A DNA stretch of 28,877 bases from GCA-003244245 sp964250265 (GTDB taxonomy: Bacteria > Actinomycetota > Actinomycetes > Mycobacteriales > Pseudonocardiaceae), in NCBI GenBank assembly GCA_964250265.1, contig CAXUFG010000037.1:1-28877 (forward strand), read 5' to 3'. Under the pieces are notes generated by a model. That model made no database searches. It saw nothing but the letters and a program-made list of their open reading frames with translations, and had not been told where the DNA came from. A program made the position numbers and the translations under genes. The first letter of the stretch is position 1. Each line of letters begins with the position of its first letter. Below are positions 1 to 7,335 of the stretch, piece by piece.

Positions 1-15
1 CGAAGGGTAAAGAGT

Positions 16-846
16 GTGGAACTCGATCGGTCCGATGAAGAATTGACCCCGCTGTTTGTCTGTGGCTCGCCGCGCTCTGGTACCACCTTGATGGGGCACT
101 ATCTTGGGACCAGCAAGAACGTCTTCCACTTGGGCGAGTACGGAGGTCTGTTCTTGAGCTTCCGGTTGGCTCCCCACATGTGGGGGGCCAACAAGCTCTC
201 GCAAACCCCGCTGCCGCCCCACGTGCAGCGCTACCATGACGAATTACGACAGCACGCTCTTGATTTCCCCAAAAAAATTACGCCGCCCGGCGAATTTCGG
301 TTCTGGTGTGATTCGGCACCGATGAACCTGACCATCCTCAAGGATCTCGAAGAACATTTGCCCAACGCTCGGTATGTTGTCATGGTCCGCCATTACAGAG
401 GGGTGCTGCAGAGTTTGAGCCGGGCTTTCAATAGCGGCCAACTCTGGGGAGGGCGGACGTGGTCTGAACGCGCCTACAAATGGGCATTTTTCTATGGCCA
501 TGTCCCCCTGCTGCCAATCGACAGAACGGTCGTGGTCAGCTACGACCAACTTTGTGCGTCTCCGCTGGAGGCAATCAGTGAACTCCAGGACGGTCTTCGC
601 CGCTTCGGTGTGCCAACCGAATCTTTGGACGCTGGCGTGTTCGCAAAGAGCTGGGCAACCGATCCAGCCGCACAGCGCGCCACGATCGGCAGCGTTGATG
701 AATGCGGGGAGCTGTGCCTCGGCCCTCGTGCGGACCCTGAAGAAATTGAATTGACATCGGAAGTTGAAGATCTCGTCCGGCCAATCGTGGATAATGCCAG
801 AATGCTTCTGAAAGAGCGCTTTCCTCGAATTGCTGAGTACGTCTAG
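16..846 (+). CDS. Sulfotransferase family protein
   Basis: A 276-residue cytosolic sulfotransferase that should move a sulfonate group from PAPS to an unidentified acceptor. The 5'-phosphosulfate loop is visible near residues 16-26 (CGSPRSGTTLM). A 3'-phosphate-binding segment with Arg and Ser follows near residues 117-133 (MVRHYRGVLQSLSR). The size fits the bacterial Sulfotransfer_3-like family. The GTG at 16 is the start used here, but the frame stays open to the left edge, so the gene could begin upstream of the window. It runs towards cysN, whose stop lies only 25 bases beyond its own. Together with cysD, cysN and cysC nearby, this puts the PAPS consumer beside the PAPS-making genes. The substrate cannot be told from sequence. 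Confidence 0.85.
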   Translation: MELDRSDEELTPLFVCGSPRSGTTLMGHYLGTSKNVFHLGEYGGLFLSFRLAPHMWGANKLSQTPLPPHVQRYHDELRQHALDFPKKITPPGEFRFWCDSAPMNLTILKDLEEHLPNARYVVMVRHYRGVLQSLSRAFNSGQLWGGRTWSERAYKWAFFYGHVPLLPIDRTVVVSYDQLCASPLEAISELQDGLRRFGVPTESLDAGVFAKSWATDPAAQRATIGSVDECGELCLGPRADPEEIELTSEVEDLVRPIVDNARMLLKERFPRIAEYV

Positions 847-871
847 GTGCTGCTGAAAAAATTGGTGCCGA

Positions 872-2113
872 CTAGTTGATCAGGCCGGCGCCGACCGTGT
901 GGTTTGTCGCTTCATCGATCAGTACGAAACTGCCGGTGGTGCGGTTGCGGCGGTAGTTATCGCAGAACAGCGGCAGGGTGGTGCGCAGGCGCACGCGACC
1001 GATGTCGTTGAGCCGGAGCTGGTCAACGTCGGGCTCCCGGTGCAACGTGTTGACGTCGAGCCGGTACTGCAGCTCTTTCACCAGGGCCCGGACCGAGCGG
1101 GTGGTGTGTTTGAGGGTGAGCTTCTGACCGGTGCGCAGCGGCGCATCGGACATCCAGCAGACCATGGCGTCGATGTCCTGTACGGCTGCGGGGGCATTGT
1201 GCGGCCGGCAGATCATGTCGCCCCGGGACACGTCGAGATCTTCGGTGAGCCGGACGATCACTGACATCGGCGGGTATGCCTCGGCGACCGGCCCATCGGC
1301 GGTATCCAGCGCGGCGATGCGTGAACTGAACCCGCTGGGCAGGACAATCACCTCGTCTCCGGGTTTGAGGACCCCGCTCGCGACCGGCCCAGCGTAGCCG
1401 CGATAGTCAGGGTATCGCGAGGACTGCGGGCGGATGACGTATTGCACCGGAAAGCGCACGTCGACGAGGTTACGGTCGCTGGCGACATGCACGTTCTCCA
1501 GATGGCAGAGCAACGACATTCCCTGGTACCAGGGTGTCAGGTGCGATCTGGTCACCACGTTGTCGCCGTGCAGCGCTGAGATGGGGATGACGGCGAGATC
1601 CGCGACATTCAGTTTTGCCGTGAAATCGGTGAACTCCGCGTAGATCTCGTCGTAGACATCTTGGCTGTAGTCGACGAGATCCATTTTGTTGATTGCGAGC
1701 ACGAGGTGGGGTACCCGCAGCAATGTGACGAGAAAGGTGTGCCGGCGGCTCTGCTCCACCAGGCCTTTCCGGGCATCGACGAGCACGATCGCGAGGTCGG
1801 CGATAGAAGCGCCGGTGACCATGTTACGGGTGTACTGGAGGTGGCCCGGGGTGTCGGCGATGACGAATTTGCGCTTGGGGGTGGTGAAGTAGCGGTAGGC
1901 CACGTCTATGGTGATGCCCTGCTCGCGTTCGGCGCGCAGGCCGTCGGTCAGCAGCGCGAGGTTCACGTAGTCGTCGCCTTTGTCACGGCTGGCGCGTTCC
2001 ACTGATTCGAGCTGATCCTCGAAAATTGCTTTGGAGTCGTACAACATGCGGCCGATCAGGGTGCTCTTGCCATCATCGACCGAGCCTGCTGTGGCGAGCC
2101 TGAGCATGTCCAC
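872..2113 (-). CDS. cysN: Sulfate adenylyltransferase subunit 1 (GTPase, CysN)
   Basis: This is the GTPase subunit of ATP sulfurylase, which with CysD makes APS from sulfate and ATP, driven by GTP hydrolysis. The 413 residues carry G1 GSVDDGKST (10-18), G3 DTPGH (87-91), G4 NKMD (142-145) and a G5-like SAL motif near 178, followed by EF-Tu-like beta-barrel domains. The start is GTG at 2113, three bases after the cysD stop, so the pair is surely co-transcribed and probably translationally coupled. An ATG two codons downstream is an alternative start. Unlike the fused CysNC of Mycobacterium tuberculosis, there is no APS-kinase domain at the C-terminus. That function is on the separate cysC at about 3.5 kb. 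Confidence 0.95.
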   Translation of the reverse strand: MDMLRLATAGSVDDGKSTLIGRMLYDSKAIFEDQLESVERASRDKGDDYVNLALLTDGLRAEREQGITIDVAYRYFTTPKRKFVIADTPGHLQYTRNMVTGASIADLAIVLVDARKGLVEQSRRHTFLVTLLRVPHLVLAINKMDLVDYSQDVYDEIYAEFTDFTAKLNVADLAVIPISALHGDNVVTRSHLTPWYQGMSLLCHLENVHVASDRNLVDVRFPVQYVIRPQSSRYPDYRGYAGPVASGVLKPGDEVIVLPSGFSSRIAALDTADGPVAEAYPPMSVIVRLTEDLDVSRGDMICRPHNAPAAVQDIDAMVCWMSDAPLRTGQKLTLKHTTRSVRALVKELQYRLDVNTLHREPDVDQLRLNDIGRVRLRTTLPLFCDNYRRNRTTGSFVLIDEATNHTVGAGLIN

Positions 2114-2116
2114 GTC

Positions 2117-3034
2117 TTAGAAGTATCCTTCCCTTTTGCGGTCCTCCATAGCGGCCTCACTGAATTTGTCGTCGCCCCGGGTAGCTCCGCGCTCGGTCAC
2201 CCGGCTGGCTGCGACCTCGACGATGACTTCCTCGACAGTGCTCGCGCAGGAGAGCACCGCCGCGGTCAGGCTGGCATCCCCTACGGTGCGATACCGCACG
2301 CACTCCATGGATATGGTCTCGCCCTCGCGTGCCCGGCAGAACTCGTGGACCGCGAACAGCATGCCGCACCGGCTGAGCACCTGCCGCTTGTGTGCGAAAT
2401 AGATCGACGGCAGCGGGATCATCTCCTGTGCAATGTAATACCACACGTCGAGTTCTGTCCAATTCGACAGCGGGAAGACGCGGATGCTCTCGCCCGGGTG
2501 GATTCTCGTGTTGTAGAGATTCCACAATTCCGGGCGTTGGTTTTTCGGATCCCACTGGCCGAACTCGTCTCGGAAGGAAAAGATTCGTTCCTTCGCGCGG
2601 GCCTTGTCCTCGTCGCGGCGCGCGCCTCCGAACACTGCAGTGCAGCGATGCCGCTCCAGCGCCTCAAGCAGCACCGGAGTCTGAATTCGATTGCGGGTGC
2701 CGTCCGGCGGCTCAGTCACGACGCCCCGCTCTATGGCGTCGGCCACGCTGGCGATGACGAGCTGGACGCCGAGCTCAACCACTCGCTGGTCGCGGTACTC
2801 CAGCACTTCGGCGAAGTTGTGGCCGGTGTCGACGTGCATGACCGGGAATGGGATCCGTGCGGGCCAGAAGGCCTTCTGCGCCAGCCGGAGCATGACTGCG
2901 GAGTCCTTGCCCCCGGAAAAGAGCAGCACCGGTTTCTCAAGCTCGGCGACCACCTCTCGGAAGATGGAGATGGACTCCGATTCGAGTGCCTGTAACTGAG
3001 TCAGCCGGTACCGTGGCGGCTGGCTGTCTATCAC
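2117..3034 (-). CDS. cysD: Sulfate adenylyltransferase subunit 2 (CysD)
   Basis: Catalytic subunit of ATP sulfurylase, of the PP-loop (PAPS reductase-like) ATP pyrophosphatase family. The PP-loop SGGKDS is at residues 40-45, followed by the HVDTGHNF, GGARRDE and FSFRDEFGQWDP segments typical of CysD, and the family ending MEDRKREGYF. The open frame runs back to 3250, but the extra 72 residues are proline/alanine-rich and unlike CysD. The start chosen is GTG at 3034, which gives 305 residues, the usual length. A GGAGG lies only two bases before this GTG and five bases before the next codon, ATA. It is the first gene of the cysD-cysN unit and is divergent from cysC. Confidence 0.92.
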   Translation of the reverse strand: MIDSQPPRYRLTQLQALESESISIFREVVAELEKPVLLFSGGKDSAVMLRLAQKAFWPARIPFPVMHVDTGHNFAEVLEYRDQRVVELGVQLVIASVADAIERGVVTEPPDGTRNRIQTPVLLEALERHRCTAVFGGARRDEDKARAKERIFSFRDEFGQWDPKNQRPELWNLYNTRIHPGESIRVFPLSNWTELDVWYYIAQEMIPLPSIYFAHKRQVLSRCGMLFAVHEFCRAREGETISMECVRYRTVGDASLTAAVLSCASTVEEVIVEVAASRVTERGATRGDDKFSEAAMEDRKREGYF

Positions 3035-3537
3035 AACCTCCGTCAATCGTATCGTCGCAGCCCGGATGAGCAAGGCGAGAACCACCTTTTCCTGCGGGCC
3101 GACAGGGGCCGCGCCCAGACCGGCCGGCCTAGGCGCCGGCCACAACTTTAGAGGGGGAGCGCAAGCCTGGCGTAAGTACGCCGATGGAGCGGCAGGAACG
3201 CTAGGTACTGAAGGTGCTGGATCGGTTCTTGCGACTGGTCGAGATGGCAATGTCCGATTAGTCGCTGACCTTCCGCGTTGGTTGTGGTTGATTGCAACGG
3301 TCTGCGACCGGGCCGAGCTGGCCGATGAATCCTGGATGGGTGAGTACTTAAGGTACCGAATCGGCCTATGAAAACATCGTTCAAATTTATTAAAAGGAGC
3401 GGTGCGCTGTCCAGCTGGACGATGATAAGGTCCTGGATGGTGTCCATAAAATGAGCTGGTGGGGACGCCGGGTTCGGCGCATGGCGAGGCGTGATGAGCT
3501 GGGGTGCGCTACGAGCAATGGACTAAGGAGATGGAAA
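3035..3537. other. Intergenic region between divergent cysD and cysC
   Basis: About 500 bases with no convincing gene. The segment around 3345-3400 is clearly more AT-rich than its surroundings, for instance the stretch holding ttcaaatttattaaaagg, and is the likeliest place for cysC promoter elements. Short frames exist on both strands: a 28-codon plus-strand ORF at 3368-3454, and a minus-strand frame starting at 3447. Neither has a good ribosome site. I see no clear terminator or riboswitch. Confidence 0.4.
3525..3530 (+). promoter_or_regulatory. Ribosome binding site pointing to an ATT start of cysC
   Basis: An AAGGAG lies exactly seven bases before the in-frame ATT codon at 3538. The in-frame ATG codons at 3451 and 3481 have no comparable site. 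The nearby TTG at 3539 is out of frame with cysC. This site decides the cysC start proposed here. Confidence 0.5.
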
Positions 3538-4134
3538 ATTGACAACGCCGAGACCACAAACATCGTCCCGCAGGACTTTACGATCGATCAGACGGCTCGC
3601 GCCCGTCTCAAGGCTCAGCGCCCGTATGTGGTGTGGCTGACGGGGCTGCCGGGTGCTGGCAAGTCAACGATCGCAGATTGCTTGGAGCGCCACCTGCATG
3701 CCATGGGCCTGCATACCTATGTGCTTGACGGTGACAACATCCGGGCCGGACTCAACAAGGACCTTAGGTTCACACCCGAAGACCGCTCGGAAAACGTCCG
3801 CCGGGTCGCCGAGGCAGCCAAGCTCATGCTGGATGCCGGTCTGATCGTCATAGTTGCGTTGGTTTCACCGTTCGAATCTGACCGGCGCGCAGCGCGAGGT
3901 CTCTTCAACCACGGCGACTTCATCGAAGTGTTCATCGACACGCCCGTCGATGTCTGCATCCAGCGGGACCCCAAGGGTTTATACGCGAAGGCACAGACGG
4001 GCGAAATACCCGATATGACCGGGGTTGGGCAGCATTACGAGCCGCCTGAGGCTCCAGAGGTCGTACTCGACGGCACGGCTGATCTCAACGCTTCCGCGGC
4101 ACGACTTGCCGAGGTCTTAGTACGCAGTGGCTGA
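3538..4134 (+). CDS. cysC: Adenylyl-sulfate kinase (CysC)
   Basis: APS kinase, which phosphorylates APS on the 3' position to give PAPS, the sulfonate donor. The P-loop GLPGAGKST is near residues 36-44 if translation starts at 3538. It is followed by the LDGDNIRAGLN motif, the FTPEDRSENVRR segment, the SPF loop and the DPKGLYAKA lid region, all typical of CysC. From ATT 3538 the protein is 198 residues with about 30 residues before the first strand, as in stand-alone CysC. ATG starts at 3481 (217 residues) and 3451 (227 residues) are possible, but their extra residues are Arg/Trp-rich and unlike the family. The gene is divergent from cysDN and nearly touches the convergent ABC exporter gene. 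Confidence 0.9.
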   Translation: MDNAETTNIVPQDFTIDQTARARLKAQRPYVVWLTGLPGAGKSTIADCLERHLHAMGLHTYVLDGDNIRAGLNKDLRFTPEDRSENVRRVAEAAKLMLDAGLIVIVALVSPFESDRRAARGLFNHGDFIEVFIDTPVDVCIQRDPKGLYAKAQTGEIPDMTGVGQHYEPPEAPEVVLDGTADLNASAARLAEVLVRSG

Positions 4135-4147
4135 CCCACCTTGGGTG

Positions 4148-6055
4148 CTAACCCGGTGATGACGGTGACTCGCCGCGGGGGCCCGGTCTCGTGCGCACTG
4201 TCTCCTCTGGCCGGATGAGGACGCCGTCGGCGCAGCGAGCCTCGACGGAACCGGCGCCGAACTGTTGGAAGTACAGCTGGGCGTAGACGGCGCCGCGGTC
4301 GAGTAGCTGTTGGTGGGTGCCCTGTTCGACGAGCCGGCCGCGGTCGAGTACGAAGATCACGTCGGCGGCGAGGATCGTGGACAACCGGTGCGCGATCGCT
4401 ACAGTTGTTCGACCTGCCATCAGTGGGATCAGCGCTTGTTGGACAAGCCGTTCGTTTACCGTGTCGAGTGCTGAAGTGGCTTCGTCGAGAATAAGAATCT
4501 TTGGGTCTTTGAGGATGACGCGGGCGATCGCGAGCCGCTGTTTCTCGCCGCCTGACATACGGTAGCCGCGTTCGCCGACGAGGGTGTCGTAGCCGTCGTC
4601 GAATTCGAGGATCCGGTCGTGGATGGCTGCGGCGCGGGCGGCGGCCTCGAGCTGGGCGTCGGTAGCGTGCGGGTCGCCGTAGCGCAGGTTGTCACGGACC
4701 GAGGCGTGGAACAGGTAGGTCTCTTGGGTGACCATGCCGATGGTTCGGGCGAGCGAGTGCAGGCGTAGCTGGCGCACGTCGTAGCTGTCGATGAGCACCG
4801 CGCCCTTGGTGACGTCATAGAGGCGGGGGAGTAGGTAGGACAGGGTGGTCTTGCCTGAGCCGCTGGAACCGACGACCGCGGCGAGCTGGCCTGGGGCGAC
4901 GTCGAGAGTAAGATCGGCCAATGCCCAGCGGCGCGTTGTGGTCCCGTTGGTTGTGGGGTAGCGAAATGAGACGTTGCGCAGGCTGATCGCGCCGCGCACC
5001 TGTTCTGGTGCGAGTTCTGTCGCGTCGGGGGGGTCGACGATGTCGTGGGGCAGGTCGAGGTAGGCGAAGATCCGTTCGAACAGCGCGAGCGATGACTGTA
5101 CCTGGGTGGATACCCGCAGCAACGAGCCTATGGGGAAGAACAGCCGACTTTGTAAGCTCGTGAACGCCGCCAGTGTCCCTGCGGTGAGGATCCCATTCGT
5201 ACCGAATAGGCCGGCGGCGAGGTAGACGAGCGCGGGCGCTGCTGAGAAAAATATTCCCACACCTGCGAAGAAAGCGCGACCGATCATTTGCTGGCGAATT
5301 TGCAGGTCGGCAAGCCGGGCGTTGTTCTCACGGAAACGGGTCACTTCTTCGGGTTGGCGACCGAACGATTTCGAGAGGAGAATTCCGGATACTGACAGCG
5401 TCTCTTCTGAGAGTGCGAACATTTCGGCCATTGTTTGTTGGGTGGCCGAGGAGGCCATGCGCCGTGCATTTCCCACGCGGATCGTCAGCCAGATGAATAT
5501 GGGCGTGAGTGCGAATGAGAGCAGGGTCAGCGGCCCTGAGAGTATGAGCATGGCGACGACTGTGCTGGCAAGGGCCACGGTGTTCGACAGGATCGACGCG
5601 GCGGTTTCGGTGACGACGGTCTGGACGCCGCCGACGTCGTTGGTGAGGCGGGACTGGATTTCACCGGTCTTCGTCTCGGTGAAGAACCGCAGGGGCATTC
5701 GTTGCAGATGGGTGTAAAGGCTGTTCCGCAGGCCCTGCATCACTCGTTGACCGAGCACATTGGCTAGGTAGCTCTGCGCGACGCCGAGCACGCTCGTGAC
5801 GATCGGGATCGCGATCATTGCCCCGACGTACCAGAAGAGCAGCGGCAGGTTCGGACAGCGTTGGCCACAGAACAGCGCGTCGTCAAATACCGGCTGGATG
5901 AGTAGGGGGCTCACCACGCCAAGCCCGGCCGTGACGGCCACGATGAGCGCCACAGCCGACAGGCGGCGCCGGTGCAGCCGAAACAGCATGAGGACGCGGC
6001 GCATGGTCCGAGGAGCGAGATCGTCCTGGTCGACCGTGATAATACCTACCTCCAA
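4148..6055 (-). CDS. ABC exporter half-transporter (fused TMD-NBD)
   Basis: A 635-residue type-I ABC exporter of the MsbA/MDR type. An N-terminal six-helix membrane domain (about residues 30-335) carries typical coupling-helix text such as MPLRFFTETKTGEIQSR. The ATPase follows, with Walker A GSSGSGKTT (near 395), signature MSGGEKQR, Walker B ILILDEATSALD and switch AHRLST. It would work as a homodimer in the cytoplasmic membrane. The first frame codon used is TTG at 6055, four bases after the stop of the response-regulator gene. A GGAGG just inside the frame suggests the true start may be slightly downstream. The substrate is unknown. Its position beside cysC and downstream of the regulator suggests regulated export, possibly of a sulfated product. 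The C-terminal 35 residues are a Pro/Arg-rich tail with no family counterpart that I recognise. Confidence 0.92.
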   Translation of the reverse strand: MEVGIITVDQDDLAPRTMRRVLMLFRLHRRRLSAVALIVAVTAGLGVVSPLLIQPVFDDALFCGQRCPNLPLLFWYVGAMIAIPIVTSVLGVAQSYLANVLGQRVMQGLRNSLYTHLQRMPLRFFTETKTGEIQSRLTNDVGGVQTVVTETAASILSNTVALASTVVAMLILSGPLTLLSFALTPIFIWLTIRVGNARRMASSATQQTMAEMFALSEETLSVSGILLSKSFGRQPEEVTRFRENNARLADLQIRQQMIGRAFFAGVGIFFSAAPALVYLAAGLFGTNGILTAGTLAAFTSLQSRLFFPIGSLLRVSTQVQSSLALFERIFAYLDLPHDIVDPPDATELAPEQVRGAISLRNVSFRYPTTNGTTTRRWALADLTLDVAPGQLAAVVGSSGSGKTTLSYLLPRLYDVTKGAVLIDSYDVRQLRLHSLARTIGMVTQETYLFHASVRDNLRYGDPHATDAQLEAAARAAAIHDRILEFDDGYDTLVGERGYRMSGGEKQRLAIARVILKDPKILILDEATSALDTVNERLVQQALIPLMAGRTTVAIAHRLSTILAADVIFVLDRGRLVEQGTHQQLLDRGAVYAQLYFQQFGAGSVEARCADGVLIRPEETVRTRPGPRGESPSSPG

Positions 6056-6059
6056 TACG

Positions 6060-6707
6060 TCAGGCCCTCAAACGGCGGGAAGGCGGATCATGAAGGCTTG
6101 ACGACTGCTCGCAGGGCAGGTCCGTCCGGCGGTTGACGCCGAGCTTGCGAAGGACGTTGGAGGAATGATTTTTCACGGTCTGTGTGCTAATTCCTAACTC
6201 CTTGGCGATGTGGGAGTTGGTATAGCGTTTGAGCATGAATGAGAAGATCTGTCGCTCCCTTGGCGTCAAGCAGGCATGCTGGCGGACGGTTTGCTGCCGG
6301 TTGGGGTCGGGCGTCCCCTCCCTGCCGATGAACCACACCCGCTTTCCGGCGTGGGTCGCTCGTATTGCTTCGAGCAGTCGGTCGGGTTCTTCGTCCTTGT
6401 GTACATAGCTGTCGGCCCCCGACAATTGACACAAGAACAGATCGACTTCCGCGTCGTTGTCGGTATAGACCACGATGCCGGGCGGGTCGGGTGCTGACTT
6501 AATCTGCCGGCACAACTCCGTCCCACTTTGCTGCCCTTTGAGAATGAAATCCAGAACCACGATATCGGGTTGCTCGGTCTCCACGATGCTCGCAGCATCA
6601 TCCCCGCTTTCTGCGACGCAGATGGTCAGGATATCGTCCTCAGTGCGGAGAAGCGCTACGAGGCCCAACCGCATCACCGGGTGTCTATCCACGACAAGAA
6701 TCTTCAT
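6060..6707 (-). CDS. LuxR/NarL-family response regulator (orphan)
   Basis: A 215-residue two-component response regulator. The receiver domain (residues 1-120) has the phosphoacceptor Asp near 53 (IVVLDFIL) and the conserved Lys in YVHKDE. The LuxR-type HTH at the C-terminus starts at LTPRERQIF and contains the recognition helix STQTVKNHSSNVLRKLG. The usual acidic pair at the start of the receiver is Asp-Arg here (VVDRHP) rather than Asp-Asp. That may weaken Mg2+ binding and phosphorylation. The start is ATG 6707, with a GAGG 8-9 bases upstream; the frame opens eight codons earlier. It is followed after four bases by the ABC exporter gene, which it probably controls. No histidine kinase is in the window. 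Confidence 0.9.
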   Translation of the reverse strand: MKILVVDRHPVMRLGLVALLRTEDDILTICVAESGDDAASIVETEQPDIVVLDFILKGQQSGTELCRQIKSAPDPPGIVVYTDNDAEVDLFLCQLSGADSYVHKDEEPDRLLEAIRATHAGKRVWFIGREGTPDPNRQQTVRQHACLTPRERQIFSFMLKRYTNSHIAKELGISTQTVKNHSSNVLRKLGVNRRTDLPCEQSSSLHDPPSRRLRA

Positions 6708-6727
6708 CCGAGGAACCTCAACGACTG

Positions 6728-6976
6728 TCAACCCTGCTCCATCCGTATGTCGTGGAAGCTGCGTTGGGCGGTTCGAGACTGAGACCGCACCGTCAGGTCA
6801 GGTGCTGTCACGGGTCTGATTGCCGGCTCGGCCGGAGGACGATTCGTAACAATCACGAACCAACACATGGCTGCATCACCTCCAGAAAGAGCCCGACACA
6901 CCTCGTTGGACCTATCGGCAAGCGCTTTAACAGCGGCTAGGTCCAGCCTCCAAGCATCAACCAGTCCGCGTACCAC
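6728..6976 (-). CDS. Small hypothetical protein upstream of the response regulator
   Basis: An 82-residue frame from GTG 6976 to a TGA 20 bases before the luxR start, in the same direction as luxR and the ABC gene. I do not recognise it. The N-terminal half looks like genuine helical protein (VRGLVDAWRLDLAAVKALAD). Reading back in the same frame gives ANPISVVV before a stop. An ATG at 7001 with an ideal AAAGGA site (7009-7014) is one base out of register, so one extra T near 6996 may have broken the start. A shorter start, ATG 6868 (46 residues) with GGAGGTGA upstream, is also possible. It may be a real small gene, a recent pseudogene, or a peptide of the exporter operon. Confidence 0.35.
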   Translation of the reverse strand: MVRGLVDAWRLDLAAVKALADRSNEVCRALSGGDAAMCWFVIVTNRPPAEPAIRPVTAPDLTVRSQSRTAQRSFHDIRMEQG

Positions 6977-7001
6977 GACAACGGATATCGGATTAGCTCA
7001 T

Positions 7002-7335
7002 CTCGCATTCCTTTCAATCGTGTGGGCGGCCCGGATGCTTGCTGCAGATCAGCAGACGAACCGACAACCACACATTAGTAGCGGAGCGCAAGCAACGCGC
7101 AATGATCACCGCGCGTCAGCGACGGGCACACCAGCAGATCTCCCCATCGCCGTTCATCCTCGATCACAAGGCTGGCGCCGACGCTCTGGCGTCGCCGAGC
7201 CCGCGCCGAAGTTGAGACGGCTACCCCGGCGCGGTGGCGCGGGCGGGTTCCGCTGGTGCGGAGATAAGTCAGCGCCCAAAGTCAGCGGGTGCAACATCTG
7301 GCAGCCGCGCGCCTGGGTGATCGCGGCGGCGTGGG
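7002..7335. other. Intergenic region without a recognisable gene
   Basis: About 330 bases lie between the small minus-strand ORF and the stop of the XRE regulator gene. A long plus-strand frame crosses it, but its translation is arginine- and proline-rich with no recognisable pattern. I see no DUF397-like frame, which might have been expected next to this regulator type. The promoter for the exporter operon should lie at the left end of this region. Confidence 0.4.

Noticed and set aside
3046..3073. Promoter-like TTGCTC-N16-TACGAT on the minus strand in front of cysD.
   Set aside because: Transcription would start inside the cysD ribosome site, which does not fit the chosen start. Without 5' end data it is not supported.
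3148..3447. Minus-strand frame starting MDTIQDLIIVQLDSAPLLL upstream of cysD.
   Set aside because: The start looks protein-like, but there is no ribosome site and the second half is low-complexity. It lies in the intergenic region and runs into the over-extended cysD frame.
3368..3454. A 28-codon ORF (MKTSFKFIKRSGALSSW...) whose stop overlaps the ATG at 3451.
   Set aside because: There is no ribosome site, the sequence resembles nothing known, and the overlapping ATG is probably not the cysC start.
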